Notes: generated by a model from the letters alone, not told the origin. A stretch of 14,281 nt of DNA from CAYUAI01 sp964442745 (GCA_964442745.1 CAYUAI010000099.1:1-14281); one strand, 5' to 3'; positions 1-7,475 are shown, numbered from the stretch's first letter. Made by a program: numbers and translations.

Positions 1-124
1 TCGCCTAGTCAGGACAAAAATATGTCTCGCACTCAATACCTAAATCTCAAACGCTACGGGTATATTTCAAGCTTTTGTGATGGAAGAACGGGCGAAGACA
101 GGCGGAAGATGGGAGGCGAAACCG

Positions 125-150
125 GGAGGTTATTGCGTGCCCATTCCCTA
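125..150 (+). repeat. 26-bp dispersed repeat, copy A
   Basis: These 26 bases match 10250-10275 at 22 of 26 positions when the two are compared directly. The shared core is TGCCCATTCC preceded by GTTATT. This copy lies just past the stop codon of panB. The rest of 1-124 holds no gene that I can support. The function is unknown; it may be a fragment of a small dispersed intergenic element. Confidence 0.45.
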
Positions 151-152
151 GT

Positions 153-938
153 TTAGCGCTTACCTGAAACATTCAACGTCACTATATTGTCAGGGAATTC
201 CCGTTTCTGTACTTCCCGAGAAAAAGATTCTGCTACCGCTAGAATTACCTCGCTGACCTGGGCATACTGTTTCGAAAATGGTGGCCAATAATCACCAAGC
301 CCGATGGCATCGTTGATCACAAGGACTTGCCCATCACAGGCCGACCCCGCACCAATGCCAATCGTGGGAACCTTTAAATAAGCGGTAATTGATTCCGCGA
401 GATGGGATGGAATGTGTTCGAGCACCAACATAAACGCACCTGATTTTTCAATGGCAACCGCTTCTTCAAGAATTCGTTTTGCATCGTCTTCTGCAACACC
501 CACTTTTTTGAAGTTCTCCGCCGTCTGCGGTGTCAACCCGGTATGTCCGACGACAGCCATGCCATTGGTGACTAAATGTGAAATAACATCATATTTTGGC
601 CCCTCTAACTTAATACTGTCAGCGCCGGCATCAATTAAGCGTTGCGCATTCAATAAAGCGACCTCCGGATCTCGATCACTGTTAAACGGGAGATCACCAA
701 TGATATGGGTATTGGGTGCTCCGCGACGAACCGCACCCACATGATATTGCATGTGTTCAATGGTGACGTCACGGGTACTCTCAAACCCCATCTCAACCAT
801 GCCGACCGTATCGCCCACCAAAATCACTGGAATTCCAGCACGCTCTAAGCAACGTGCGACGGGACAAGTATACGCCGTCAACATAGCGATCGGTGTCACA
901 TTCTTCATTTTGCTAAGTAAATTTACATCGTATTTCAT
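153..938 (-). CDS. panB: 3-methyl-2-oxobutanoate hydroxymethyltransferase (PanB)
   Basis: PanB transfers a hydroxymethyl group from 5,10-methylenetetrahydrofolate to 2-oxoisovalerate to make ketopantoate, the first committed step of pantothenate and CoA synthesis in the cytosol. The 261-residue product matches the usual length (E. coli 264). Family motifs are in order: VGDTVG with metal-ligand Asp43, GDLPF with Asp82, LEG with Glu112, GHTGLTPQ near 131-138, the LVLEHIP segment with catalytic Glu174 (E. coli Glu181), and VPTIGIGAG near 190-198. The reading frame is open to 977, but I start at the ATG at 938: it is preceded by a good ribosome binding site (GAGGGAG), and the protein then begins at the family's usual N-terminus. 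No panC is visible; it could lie beyond base 1. It is 99 bp downstream of the permease gene on the same strand, so cotranscription is possible. Confidence 0.96.
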   Translation of the reverse strand: MKYDVNLLSKMKNVTPIAMLTAYTCPVARCLERAGIPVILVGDTVGMVEMGFESTRDVTIEHMQYHVGAVRRGAPNTHIIGDLPFNSDRDPEVALLNAQRLIDAGADSIKLEGPKYDVISHLVTNGMAVVGHTGLTPQTAENFKKVGVAEDDAKRILEEAVAIEKSGAFMLVLEHIPSHLAESITAYLKVPTIGIGAGSACDGQVLVINDAIGLGDYWPPFSKQYAQVSEVILAVAESFSREVQKREFPDNIVTLNVSGKR

Positions 939-1037
939 CGTTATCTCCCTCAGTAGACTCGCCAGAAACCAGAGCAACTCATGATGGCTAGAATAGCCTC
1001 TTTGATAAATCGCTTTAAAGTCATCACATTTTTCATC

Positions 1038-1913
1038 CTATATTTTTCGCTTAATTGGCATTTGCTTACTCAGCCAAACCGTCGCAACAATGAGCAATGC
1101 AAATATCGCGGTTTGCGTTTGTATTAATTCACCAAGCATTAATACAGATGCAAATACTGTCACAAAAGGTTGTAATAATTGAGTTTGACTTACCCTTGCG
1201 ATACCACCTAGCGCTAAACCTTTATACCAAACAAAAAAAGCCAACAATTGACTGATTAATGCCAGATATAAAAAGCTGGCATACGCAGAAAAAGGTAATG
1301 CAAATAAATCTTCAGGGGCGCGAATAATAGCGGGTATCAATATAAATGGAAAAGCGATCACCAACGCCCAACAAATGACTTGCCATCCACCCAGTTCTTT
1401 AGAAAGTTTAGCTCCCACCGCATAACCGACAGCGGCTGAAATTACAGACAGAAACAAGGCGACATCAGCGATATGTAATTCACCAGCGCCCTGTAGAAGG
1501 GTATATGAGATAACGATGAGACAACCAACACATCCTACCAGCCAAAAAGCAATAGATGGTCTTTCATGACTAATCAGCACCCCCGCAATGGCGGTCGCTA
1601 ATGGCACTAAACCCACAACAACGCCACCATGTGAAGCAGAAACGTATTGCATTGCCCATGATGAAAAAACTGGAAAACCAACAACAACACCCAACGCAAT
1701 AATGATTAAGCGATAAATTTGTTTTTTTGTCGGCAGTGATTGACGAAACCAAAAAAGAAAAATAACGGCAAACAAAGCTGCCAAAACAGCGCGTCCAAAC
1801 CCAATAAATAAAGGATCCAGATAAGGAATAACAAGTTTCGTTGCAGGCAAGGTTAAACCAAAGGCAATCACACCAATAACGCCCAATAGCATTCCTCTCG
1901 TTTCATTTTCCAT
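1038..1913 (-). CDS. EamA/DMT-family transporter
   Basis: A 291-residue very hydrophobic protein with about ten predicted membrane helices in two similar halves, the layout of the drug/metabolite transporter superfamily (EamA, formerly DUF6, RhaT-like permeases). The first half starts with a Gly-rich helix and a proline (GVIGVIAFGLTLPATK, about 12-27). The second half has SQLLAFFVWYKGLALGG followed by ARVSQTQLLQPFVTVFASVLMLGE (about 220-260), which is the typical end of the second EamA repeat. These proteins sit in the inner membrane and usually export metabolites or amino acids; the substrate here cannot be told. The start ATG lies 23 bp after the stop of the upstream phosphatase-like gene, so the two are probably cotranscribed. 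No strong ribosome binding site is visible. Confidence 0.9.
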   Translation of the reverse strand: MENETRGMLLGVIGVIAFGLTLPATKLVIPYLDPLFIGFGRAVLAALFAVIFLFWFRQSLPTKKQIYRLIIIALGVVVGFPVFSSWAMQYVSASHGGVVVGLVPLATAIAGVLISHERPSIAFWLVGCVGCLIVISYTLLQGAGELHIADVALFLSVISAAVGYAVGAKLSKELGGWQVICWALVIAFPFILIPAIIRAPEDLFALPFSAYASFLYLALISQLLAFFVWYKGLALGGIARVSQTQLLQPFVTVFASVLMLGELIQTQTAIFALLIVATVWLSKQMPIKRKI

Positions 1914-1936
1914 TATTTACTTCTGCTAATATGATG

Positions 1937-2503
1937 TTAGATTTCGTGGTAACGATAAACACTAAATTCCCAGTACTTGCGACTCCCATGACTTGTCCCC
2001 ACCCAGCCCATGCGTAATAGCTTCTTCGCAATCAGCCAGTTCAATGAACCGTGACCAACAAACAATACTGATTCATGTTTTTTCGCCAACTCACCCAATC
2101 GAAGCGCACAATCACCGGCTCTTTGCCTCGCTTCTTTGAAAGACTCCGCATTCGGTGAATAACCAAGCACCTGCAGCATTCTAAATACCAACGACCATCC
2201 GAGCACCGATAATCTTGGATAATTCCAGCCTGCATAAGGCATCTCACACTCTCTAAACAGCCCATCTTGCCATTCGATGTGCTTAATGCCAAGCGCGGCA
2301 GCAGAATCGATAGATCGTGGCAGATTACTGCACACGACGGCAGCACATGCCTTAGCTTGAGCAATGGCATCTGACGAAGGAGCATAGGCCCGGTCGAGAC
2401 CTGCCCTATTATAATCAGCCACCCACTGCCCAAAATCAAATGCGCTTAATCGACCACGGGGTTCGATCTTTGGCTTTCCATGTCTAAGAATAACGATTTG
2501 CAC
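1937..2503 (-). CDS. Histidine phosphatase family protein
   Basis: A 188-residue cytosolic protein of the phosphoglycerate-mutase-like superfamily. The N-terminal motif VILRHGKP gives the phospho-acceptor His8 with Arg7. SNLPRSIDSA (59-68) supplies the second phosphate-binding Arg63, Glu85 in the FRECEMP segment is the likely general acid, and VGHGSLNW (149-156) carries the second catalytic His151. All core catalytic residues are therefore present. The length suits a stand-alone phosphatase of the SixA/CobC/GpmB type, but the substrate cannot be assigned. It reads leftwards 23 bp ahead of the permease gene, which suggests a shared transcript. Upstream lies the 66-bp nested palindrome, which may end the acetyltransferase transcript. 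Confidence 0.88.
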   Translation of the reverse strand: MQIVILRHGKPKIEPRGRLSAFDFGQWVADYNRAGLDRAYAPSSDAIAQAKACAAVVCSNLPRSIDSAAALGIKHIEWQDGLFRECEMPYAGWNYPRLSVLGWSLVFRMLQVLGYSPNAESFKEARQRAGDCALRLGELAKKHESVLFVGHGSLNWLIAKKLLRMGWVGTSHGSRKYWEFSVYRYHEI

Positions 2504-2521
2504 TTATTTTCCTTTTTAATT

Positions 2522-2587
2522 TTGTTATCCGAATGATGGGAAGCCTAGCGATTTTTAAGCGCTAGGCGGCCCAATGTCGGATAACAA
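2522..2587. repeat. Nested palindromic element, copy 1
   Basis: Outer arms TTGTTATCCGA (2522-2532) and TCGGATAACAA (2577-2587) are perfect 11-bp inverted repeats. Nested inside is a perfect 8-bp stem, GCCTAGCG (2543-2550) and CGCTAGGC (2560-2567), around a 9-base loop. Bases 2547-2579 match 4942-4974 at 29 of 33 positions, and the last 16 bases (AGGCGGCCCAATGTCG) are identical. It fills the gap between the phosphatase and acetyltransferase genes. It could be a REP- or MITE-like mobile palindrome, and could also act as a transcription terminator or mRNA-stabilising hairpin. Confidence 0.7.
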
Positions 2588-2626
2588 GAGCAATATATCA
2601 TCGCAACAAACTGCAGAAATCACTTG

Positions 2627-3121
2627 TCATATCTTATTGTCCAATGATTTTTGCCAAAACAAAGCATGCCCCATCAGTGGGTCTAGCTGGTAACCTGAAA
2701 ACCCAAATTTTTTATACGATGTCTGAGCAATATTATTTCCCTCCAAAACTTCTAATGTTAGCTTGCAACACCCTTTAAGTTTCGCAATTTTCTCTATTTT
2801 TTCAAGCATTTTTTGACTAAGTCCCTGACCTCGAAACTTATTAATGACAATGACATCATGAATATTCACTAAGGGCTTGCAAGAAAAGGTAGAGAACACC
2901 TCAAAACAATTGACGAGCCCTGCTGGCGCCTCATCAACATAACCGATCACACTAAAAGCATGAGGCAATTTAGATAATTCATTGGCAAGATTATCCAATA
3001 CCGAGCTAGATAGTGCTTTGCCACCCCCCATGGGATCGATTGCATAAACATTCATCAGCAGGCGCATATCTTTCGCATGATGCGGATTCAAATAATCTAC
3101 ATTGACAATATCAATTTTCAT
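2627..3121 (-). CDS. GNAT-family N-acetyltransferase
   Basis: A 164-residue acetyl-CoA-dependent N-acetyltransferase of the GCN5-related fold. Motif A is clear: VNIHDVIVINKFRGQGLSQK (85-104), where RGQGLS (97-102) is the acetyl-CoA pyrophosphate-binding loop. It is followed by the helix MLEKIEKIAKLKGCCKLTLEV. Motif B, GNNIAQTSYKKFGF (128-141), gives the usual Asn and Tyr near the active site. The substrate is unknown. The ATG at 3121 overlaps by 11 bp the last in-frame stop of the degraded methyltransferase upstream, which suggests the gene was once translated by coupling from it. Only a weak ribosome binding site (AGAAGTG) precedes the start. The acetyltransferase itself shows no damage. Confidence 0.88.
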   Translation of the reverse strand: MKIDIVNVDYLNPHHAKDMRLLMNVYAIDPMGGGKALSSSVLDNLANELSKLPHAFSVIGYVDEAPAGLVNCFEVFSTFSCKPLVNIHDVIVINKFRGQGLSQKMLEKIEKIAKLKGCCKLTLEVLEGNNIAQTSYKKFGFSGYQLDPLMGHALFWQKSLDNKI

Positions 3122-3602
3122 CGGGTATCACTTCTGGTAAGTCTGTCTCACCAAAGTCGATACCTTCTTGAGACCAAAGCGTCGAGACTTGCCCTCAATG
3201 ATGAATTTGGTGGAGAAAGACATGTAACACTAAATCAGCCAATCTTTTATATTTCGTAAAATTCTCAACATAATAGGCACCCTATATTCCTGGTCTATCT
3301 CGGATGGTTGCATCATACGCTTCGAGAATGATATTTATATCTATTAAGCGCGAAACACCGTGCTTATCCCATCATGCCATTGCTGGCACCTAAATCCAAG
3401 ACTCGAAGCGAAGCTCAGTAAAATTATCTTGAGATTGCTTTACTGCAGCTTCAAGCATTGAGGTGACTTTAGTTGGCGATGTGCATTTCAAACGGTCATA
3501 AAAGATTTGCTCATACAAACCGGGTATCTGATAAATTTCACCGTAATCGTAAAATCTGATCTTTCTTTGGTCATCGTAATATTTAAACGTTAGGTTACCC
3601 AA
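3111..3602 (-). pseudogene. Degraded class I SAM-dependent methyltransferase
   Basis: The intact N-terminal part (3602 down to about 3408) encodes MGNLTFKYYDD and onward for about 65 residues, then shifts frame. Just after the break, in another frame, 3405-3367 reads RVLDLGASNGMMG, the glycine-rich SAM-binding motif I of class I methyltransferases. A second shift near 3366 leads to KHGVSRLIDINIILEAYDAT, the usual beta-2 region after motif I. This last frame continues to 3111 with a TAG near 3282 and a TGA near 3198, ending ...DLPEVIPDEN. That makes two frameshifts and two stops. The whole is also shorter than family members of about 240 residues as I remember them, so an internal deletion is likely. 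The first 70 codons alone (3390-3602) could be mistaken for a small hypothetical gene. Confidence 0.75.
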
Positions 3603-3771
3603 ATATCGGTAAAAATTGTCGATTTTGTTAAAATATCTTGTAAAATCTTTGTCCTGGCATCATTTGTACTAGCATTTTGAATAAATGTTCACTATTTAAC
3701 CTTTCTGCCTATATTTCAGGCTGAAATTAGCATCAAAGATATTCAATTCATCAAGTTTATGAGGTATTAAT

Positions 3772-4551
3772 ATGGGGTTTTTAAGTGGCAAAAAAGCATT
3801 GATTGTGGGATTGGCGAGTACTCGCTCGATTGCCTGGGGGATTGCTCAAGCAATGCACCGCGAAGGCGCTGAGTTAGCATTCACCTATCAAAATGAAAAA
3901 CTGCAAGGTCGTGTCGAAAAAATGGCCGCAAACTGTGATTCTCAAATCACCATTCCCTGTGATGTCATCAGTGATGAACAAATAAACAATGTGTTTACCC
4001 AACTCAGTAAAACTTGGGAACATTTGGATATCATCATTCATTCCGTTGCGTTTGCACCCCGTTCACAACTTGAGGGAGAATATCTCGATAGTGTGGATCG
4101 CGAAGGCTTTCGTATCGCTCATGAAATTAGCTCATATAGTTTTGCGGCATTGGCCAAAGCGGGTCGTACCCTCATGCAAGGTCGGCCTGGTGCCCTATTA
4201 ACCTTAAGTTATTTGGGGGCCGTGCGTGCCATGCCAAACTACAATGTGATGGGCTTAGCCAAAGCCAGCCTGGAAGCCAATGTGCGTTACATGGCACAAT
4301 CCTTAGGCCCGAATGGCATTCGTGTTAATGGAATTTCGGCAGGCCCAATCAAAACCCTAGCCGCCGCTGGCATCAGTGATTTCCGTCGCATGTTAGATCA
4401 TGTCGCCAGAAACGCGCCGCTGCGCCGTAACATCACCATCGAAGATGTCGGTAATACCGCCGCTTTTTTGTGTTCTGATCTGGCCGCAGGCATTACCGGT
4501 GAAATTACCCATGTTGATTCAGGTTATAACATGATCGGTTTGCCGGAATAA
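3772..4551 (+). CDS. fabI: Enoyl-[acyl-carrier-protein] reductase (NADH), FabI
   Basis: FabI carries out the last reduction of each fatty-acid elongation cycle, turning trans-2-enoyl-ACP into acyl-ACP with NADH in the cytosol. The 259-residue product is collinear with E. coli FabI (262). The cofactor-binding start is GLASTRSIAWGIAQAMHREG (13-32), CDV at 63-65 is the adenine-binding aspartate region, and the active site has Tyr147 (LSYLG), Tyr157 and Lys164 in NYNVMGLAKAS. SAGPIKTLAAAGI (189-201) is the flexible substrate loop. The residue equivalent to E. coli Gly93 is Ala (HSVAFAP), which is common in other FabI proteins and need not mean triclosan resistance. The ATG follows a GAGGT ribosome binding site. 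The 169 bp upstream is AT-rich and probably holds the promoter, but I could not fix the -35 and -10 boxes. Confidence 0.97.
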   Translation: MGFLSGKKALIVGLASTRSIAWGIAQAMHREGAELAFTYQNEKLQGRVEKMAANCDSQITIPCDVISDEQINNVFTQLSKTWEHLDIIIHSVAFAPRSQLEGEYLDSVDREGFRIAHEISSYSFAALAKAGRTLMQGRPGALLTLSYLGAVRAMPNYNVMGLAKASLEANVRYMAQSLGPNGIRVNGISAGPIKTLAAAGISDFRRMLDHVARNAPLRRNITIEDVGNTAAFLCSDLAAGITGEITHVDSGYNMIGLPE

Positions 4552-4561
4552 TCAGAGTGAA

Positions 4562-4586
4562 AAACCCGGTGATGACCGCCGGGTTT
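4562..4586 (+). terminator. Probable fabI transcription terminator
   Basis: Ten bases after the fabI stop, AAACCCGG (4562-4569) and CCGGGTTT (4579-4586) form a perfect 8-bp stem around a 9-base loop. The thymine run after the stem is only three bases long (TTTAATC), so termination may be incomplete. Confidence 0.65.
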
Positions 4587-4599
4587 AATCAGAAATGGG

Positions 4600-4766
4600 C
4601 GCGTAGTGCTATCGTTAAAAGCTGTTTGGTTAAAAATAATGCCACCTTTGAGAAACTGGATGAACTCGCCACTAAAGTAAGTGATAATAAATCAGCTCGG
4701 ATATTGAAACTTGAACGGGAGGCGTTGTTTAACTTGATCTTTGAACAGGATGAAAAACGAGCATAA
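4600..4766 (+). other. Short coding-like remnant, not recognised
   Basis: The frame is open from a GTG at 4557 to the stop at 4766 but begins inside the fabI terminator stem, so that start is not credible. The second half reads as protein-like helical sequence (KLDELATKVSDNKSARILKL, then EREALFNLIFEQDEKRA). It could be the tail of a lost gene. I do not recognise the family. Confidence 0.25.
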
Positions 4767-4772
4767 TTATGC

Positions 4773-4913
4773 GGCCTCCTTCAGACTCATTTGTCTATTG
4801 GAATATACTGTATAGCCAATATTGAGCCGCCTATCATTTAATCTCACTTGATCCCTGGATTCCACAGAAATTTTTCGTCAGTCGGCAACACAACAAGTAT
4901 GGCCTCCTTCAGA
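4773..4913 (+). repeat. 13-bp direct repeats GGCCTCCTTCAGA
   Basis: GGCCTCCTTCAGA occurs at 4773-4785 and again, identically, at 4901-4913, 128 bp apart and each preceded by ATG or ATGC. The second copy runs into nine cytosines (4915-4923). Their place next to a transposase remnant suggests leftover insertion-sequence ends or target duplications, but this is not shown. Confidence 0.4.
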
Positions 4914-4926
4914 GCCCCCCCCCAGT

Positions 4927-4980
4927 GACATCAATTCTCATCGCGATTTTCAAACGCGAGGCGGCCCAATGTCGAGTATC
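4927..4980. repeat. Nested palindromic element, copy 2
   Basis: A short stem TCGCG (4941-4945) and CGCGA (4955-4959) around a 9-base loop, with outer GACAT (4927-4931) and ATGTC (4969-4973). Bases 4942-4974 match copy 1 (2547-2579) at 29 of 33 positions. The outer long arms of copy 1 are not conserved here, so this copy may be decayed. Confidence 0.6.
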
Positions 4981-4999
4981 GGCTGTTTTTCTCTGAAAT

Positions 5000-5251
5000 C
5001 AATTTAAACTTACCGCGGGTGAAATATCAGGCGTTTATGGCGGTATGATGATCGCCATTCCAGAAGCACAATGGCATGCTTTTTAAACGTTAACCACGGC
5101 TCAACTCGCTCAGGTATTTATTGGGCCTGCTAAGAACATCAAGCTATCTGCTTTTAAAAAACATCCACGAGGACCAAAGAAACCTCAGGCTAAATGTCAA
5201 TGGGACCCGAAGCATCCTCATGCTTCGACAGAAAAACTATTAACTGATTAA
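5000..5251 (+). pseudogene. C-terminal remnant of an IS4-type DDE transposase
   Basis: One frame from about 5000 to the stop at 5251 reads KLTAGEISGVYGGMMIAIPE, then AQWHAF, an in-frame TAA (5084-5086), then TLTTAQLAQVF and onward to FKKHPRGPKKP and HPHASTEKLL. The HPRGPKKP ... H-x-ST-x-KLL ending is what I remember of IS4-like transposase C-termini. No N-terminal part or DDE residues remain and the only stop-free pieces are short, so the element is dead. It lies immediately after copy 2 of the palindromic repeat. The family call is from memory of the motif, not a search. Confidence 0.65.
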
Positions 5252-5832
5252 AAAAACAGTTTTTGGTGCCTTTAAAGGGCTGAGGGGGAAACAGGGTATA
5301 AGTGTCTAGGAAGCTATTTTAAAAATGCGCTAGATACGGATATCGATTTATGCGGGGCGTCACACAATTCGCCTTATGAGCGATACCCCTTAGGAAATCA
5401 GCTCGATATTCAACCAGGGAATTGGTTGAAGGATACACATTGATTCATATCGCTGTCATTTTTTTTGTTTTCTCCTCTTCCAATAATATGACAATCTGGT
5501 ATCTTTATTCACTCTTGGCAATGTTTCATTCGTGTCCTTTTTTTTGATCAGGCAGGGAAGAAATGAACGATGTCAAGTTAGTTATTAGGTAGGAATCTTA
5601 TTAGCGCCTTTCAGGCACAAAAGCGAGTGTGATAGGTACTGGTTCTATCAATGTAATACCCGGTCGTTTTTATATCGATTTAAGTAATGTCGATAACATG
5701 GGTGTTGCTTTATAGCGTTTCAACTTTATTTGCAGTAGGGTAAAAAAGTAGTTCGGACGCTTTTGCCTTGGTAAGGAACAGGCGTTAAAACACTTAACGA
5801 TGATTTGCGACAGGGAAACATTATGGATAGTC
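5252..5832 (+). other. Gene-free debris with coding-like fragments
   Basis: No intact gene is supported. Two stretches look like decayed coding sequence on the plus strand. Bases 5270-5441 give about 55 stop-free codons, including YPLGNQLDIQPGNWLKDTH before the stop. Bases from about 5615 to 5854 form a single frame broken by two TAG codons, including GTGSINVIPGRFYIDLSNVD and, later, CLGKEQALKHLTMICDRET. I do not recognise either. A 9-codon ORF at 5565 is too short to credit. Together with the transposase remnant, this is an eroded region. Confidence 0.4.
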
Positions 5833-5857
5833 ATTACTAACGAGAAAAGTTAGTAAT
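5833..5857 (+). promoter_or_regulatory. 9-bp perfect hairpin upstream of the GH114 gene
   Basis: ATTACTAAC (5833-5841) and GTTAGTAAT (5849-5857) are perfect inverted repeats around GAGAAAA. The hairpin lies 46 bp before the start codon at 5904. It could be an operator, a 5'-leader mRNA structure or an old terminator without a thymine run. Confidence 0.4.
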
Positions 5858-5903
5858 CGACCACAAGGTTATTTATTTCATAATACAAACTAAGGAAGGA
5901 TCT

Positions 5904-7205
5904 ATGAATTATATATTTCGTTTAGTCGTGATATTTTCACTGTATTTTTTTACGACTGTTTGCTTGGCGATTGAACGGCCAGCGATCATGGTGAAACATA
6001 GTGATACACTCGGTATCAGCAGTGAACAGCTATTTGATGTTTTGGTGACTCAAGATCAGTCAGGCGATGATGATGATTGGGATAAATATCAAGAGTATTA
6101 TACTGTATTGGCCGGGTATCGCGGCCAATTTTCTTTCACTTTACCGGCGACGATGGCACGAGAGTCTGTTAGTAAATTAGTGTTGGAAATCAATTTTCGT
6201 GGCCCGAAATATCACGAACAACCATGGCGTTGGGCGTTGTGGGACAACAAGCGCAGCAAGTGGATAGCGATTGGAGCGAATCGCCAGGCACCTAATTGGC
6301 GTTGGATCATGCTGAAATTTGAGGTGCCTGGTGACGCTAAAAATTTTATTGCACAGAACGGTAGTATAAAGATGCGCTATACCAGTCCGGGCAATGATGC
6401 TAGCGCAATGGATTATTTAGCGCTAAAAGTCACAGGCGACGACAATACAGGCGGTGATAACACCGGCAGTAACAATACAGGCGGTGGTAACACAAATGGA
6501 GACTGGTGGCGACCTGGCTTAGGCGTCACCTGGCAATATCAATTAACTGGTTTGGTTGATACTTCTGTAGACGCTGATATTTTTGTGATTGATCTGTTTG
6601 ATACACCTCAGTCAACCATTGATGAGCTTCACGCTTTGGGACGGCGGGTGATTTGTGAATTTAATGCCGGTCTTTGGGAAGAATGGCGAGATGATGCCGA
6701 TCGTTATCCTGAATCAATATTAGGTGCGCCCCGAGACGGCTGGCCTGGTGAGCGATGGGTTGATTTTCGACAAATGGATATTGTGGGGCCTATTTTGCTC
6801 GATCGGCTTAAGGTAGCGGTTGCAAAGAAATGTGATGGGGTTGAACCTGATAACTTGGACTCTATCGTCAATAATACCGGACTTCCTCTGACGGCCAATG
6901 ATCAGTTGATTTTTAATCGTTGGTTAGCAGAGCAAGCTCATCAGCGTGGTTTGGCAGTCATGCTGAAAAATGATTTAGTACAAATTCCAGATCTTGTTGA
7001 TTATTTTGATATTGCGCTGAACGAAGAGTGTTTTGAGTTTAATGAATGTGACATGTTGTTACCGTTTATTAATGCTGGCAAGCCTGTGGTAAGTGTGGAG
7101 TATAAGGGTGATATGGACACTCTTTGCTCAGGCGCGGCAAGCTTGGGGATGAATCTTATCGTGAAAAAACTGGAACTCGGTGCTTGGCGAGAAGTTTGCC
7201 CTTAG
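5904..7205 (+). CDS. Secreted GH114 family glycoside hydrolase (endo-alpha-1,4-polygalactosaminidase type)
   Basis: A 433-residue exported protein. Residues 1-22 are a clear signal peptide (YIFRLVVIFSLYFFTTVCLA), cleaved after LA. Residues 23-177 form a beta-rich domain with many Trp residues (PWRWALWD, NWRWIMLKFEV), perhaps a carbohydrate-binding sandwich. Residues 178-200 are a Gly/Asn/Thr/Asp linker. The catalytic GH114 domain (201-433) follows: VIDLFDTP (228-235), ICEFNAGLWEEWRDDA (250-265), the signature GVEPDNLD (312-319), AHQRGLAVMLKND (345-357), NEECFEF (373-379) and VVSVEY (395-400). Known GH114 enzymes cut alpha-1,4-linked galactosamine polymers such as those in fungal walls and Pel-type biofilm matrix; this substrate is inferred. 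The start follows a strong ribosome binding site (AAGGAAGGA). It stands alone and converges on the S8 protease gene. Confidence 0.9.
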   Translation: MNYIFRLVVIFSLYFFTTVCLAIERPAIMVKHSDTLGISSEQLFDVLVTQDQSGDDDDWDKYQEYYTVLAGYRGQFSFTLPATMARESVSKLVLEINFRGPKYHEQPWRWALWDNKRSKWIAIGANRQAPNWRWIMLKFEVPGDAKNFIAQNGSIKMRYTSPGNDASAMDYLALKVTGDDNTGGDNTGSNNTGGGNTNGDWWRPGLGVTWQYQLTGLVDTSVDADIFVIDLFDTPQSTIDELHALGRRVICEFNAGLWEEWRDDADRYPESILGAPRDGWPGERWVDFRQMDIVGPILLDRLKVAVAKKCDGVEPDNLDSIVNNTGLPLTANDQLIFNRWLAEQAHQRGLAVMLKNDLVQIPDLVDYFDIALNEECFEFNECDMLLPFINAGKPVVSVEYKGDMDTLCSGAASLGMNLIVKKLELGAWREVCP

Positions 7206-7475
7206 CGTCATCGGGCAAAACTGCTTAAACGACGCTCATGGGACGGATTTGTGTGATACCGCAAAAACAGACACCCGTATTTGAGGTACTTTTATCCATA
7301 CTTCACACAACTCTCCCCATGAGCAACCAGCGTTATGTGAAATGTATGTTTGATTTGCTCGACGACAAATTCATCAAGCCATCCTATCGTCGGTGTCACC
7401 GACCTCTCAATCATGCGTGCAGCCATCGCTGACGATTTAATGGAAAGGAGTTTCAAGAAAAGCTTGGTTTAGGGG
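7206..7475. other. Convergent intergenic region
   Basis: These 270 bases lie between two convergent genes. Short open frames exist on both strands (plus 7238-7432, 64 codons; minus 7292-7426, 44 codons), but neither has a ribosome binding site or a recognisable family, and no terminator hairpin with a thymine run is obvious. Confidence 0.4.

Noticed and set aside
2522..2587. Integron attC site next to the GNAT gene
   Set aside because: The 11-bp arms are in the wrong orientation: GTTATCC is on the left and GGATAAC on the right, whereas an attC site has the AAC end on the left and the GTT end on the right. No integrase or cassette array is present.
3390..3602. A small intact 70-residue gene
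   Set aside because: The continuation in another frame encodes the SAM-binding motif of a methyltransferase, so it is the front of a pseudogene rather than a separate gene.
4557..4766. A 69-residue gene directly after fabI
   Set aside because: Its start codon and first residues lie within the fabI terminator hairpin and there is no ribosome binding site. Only the second half looks protein-like, so it is kept as a remnant.
7238..7432. Short open frames on both strands between the convergent genes
   Set aside because: The plus-strand 64-codon frame and the minus-strand 44-codon frame (7292-7426) overlap each other, lack ribosome binding sites and match nothing I know.
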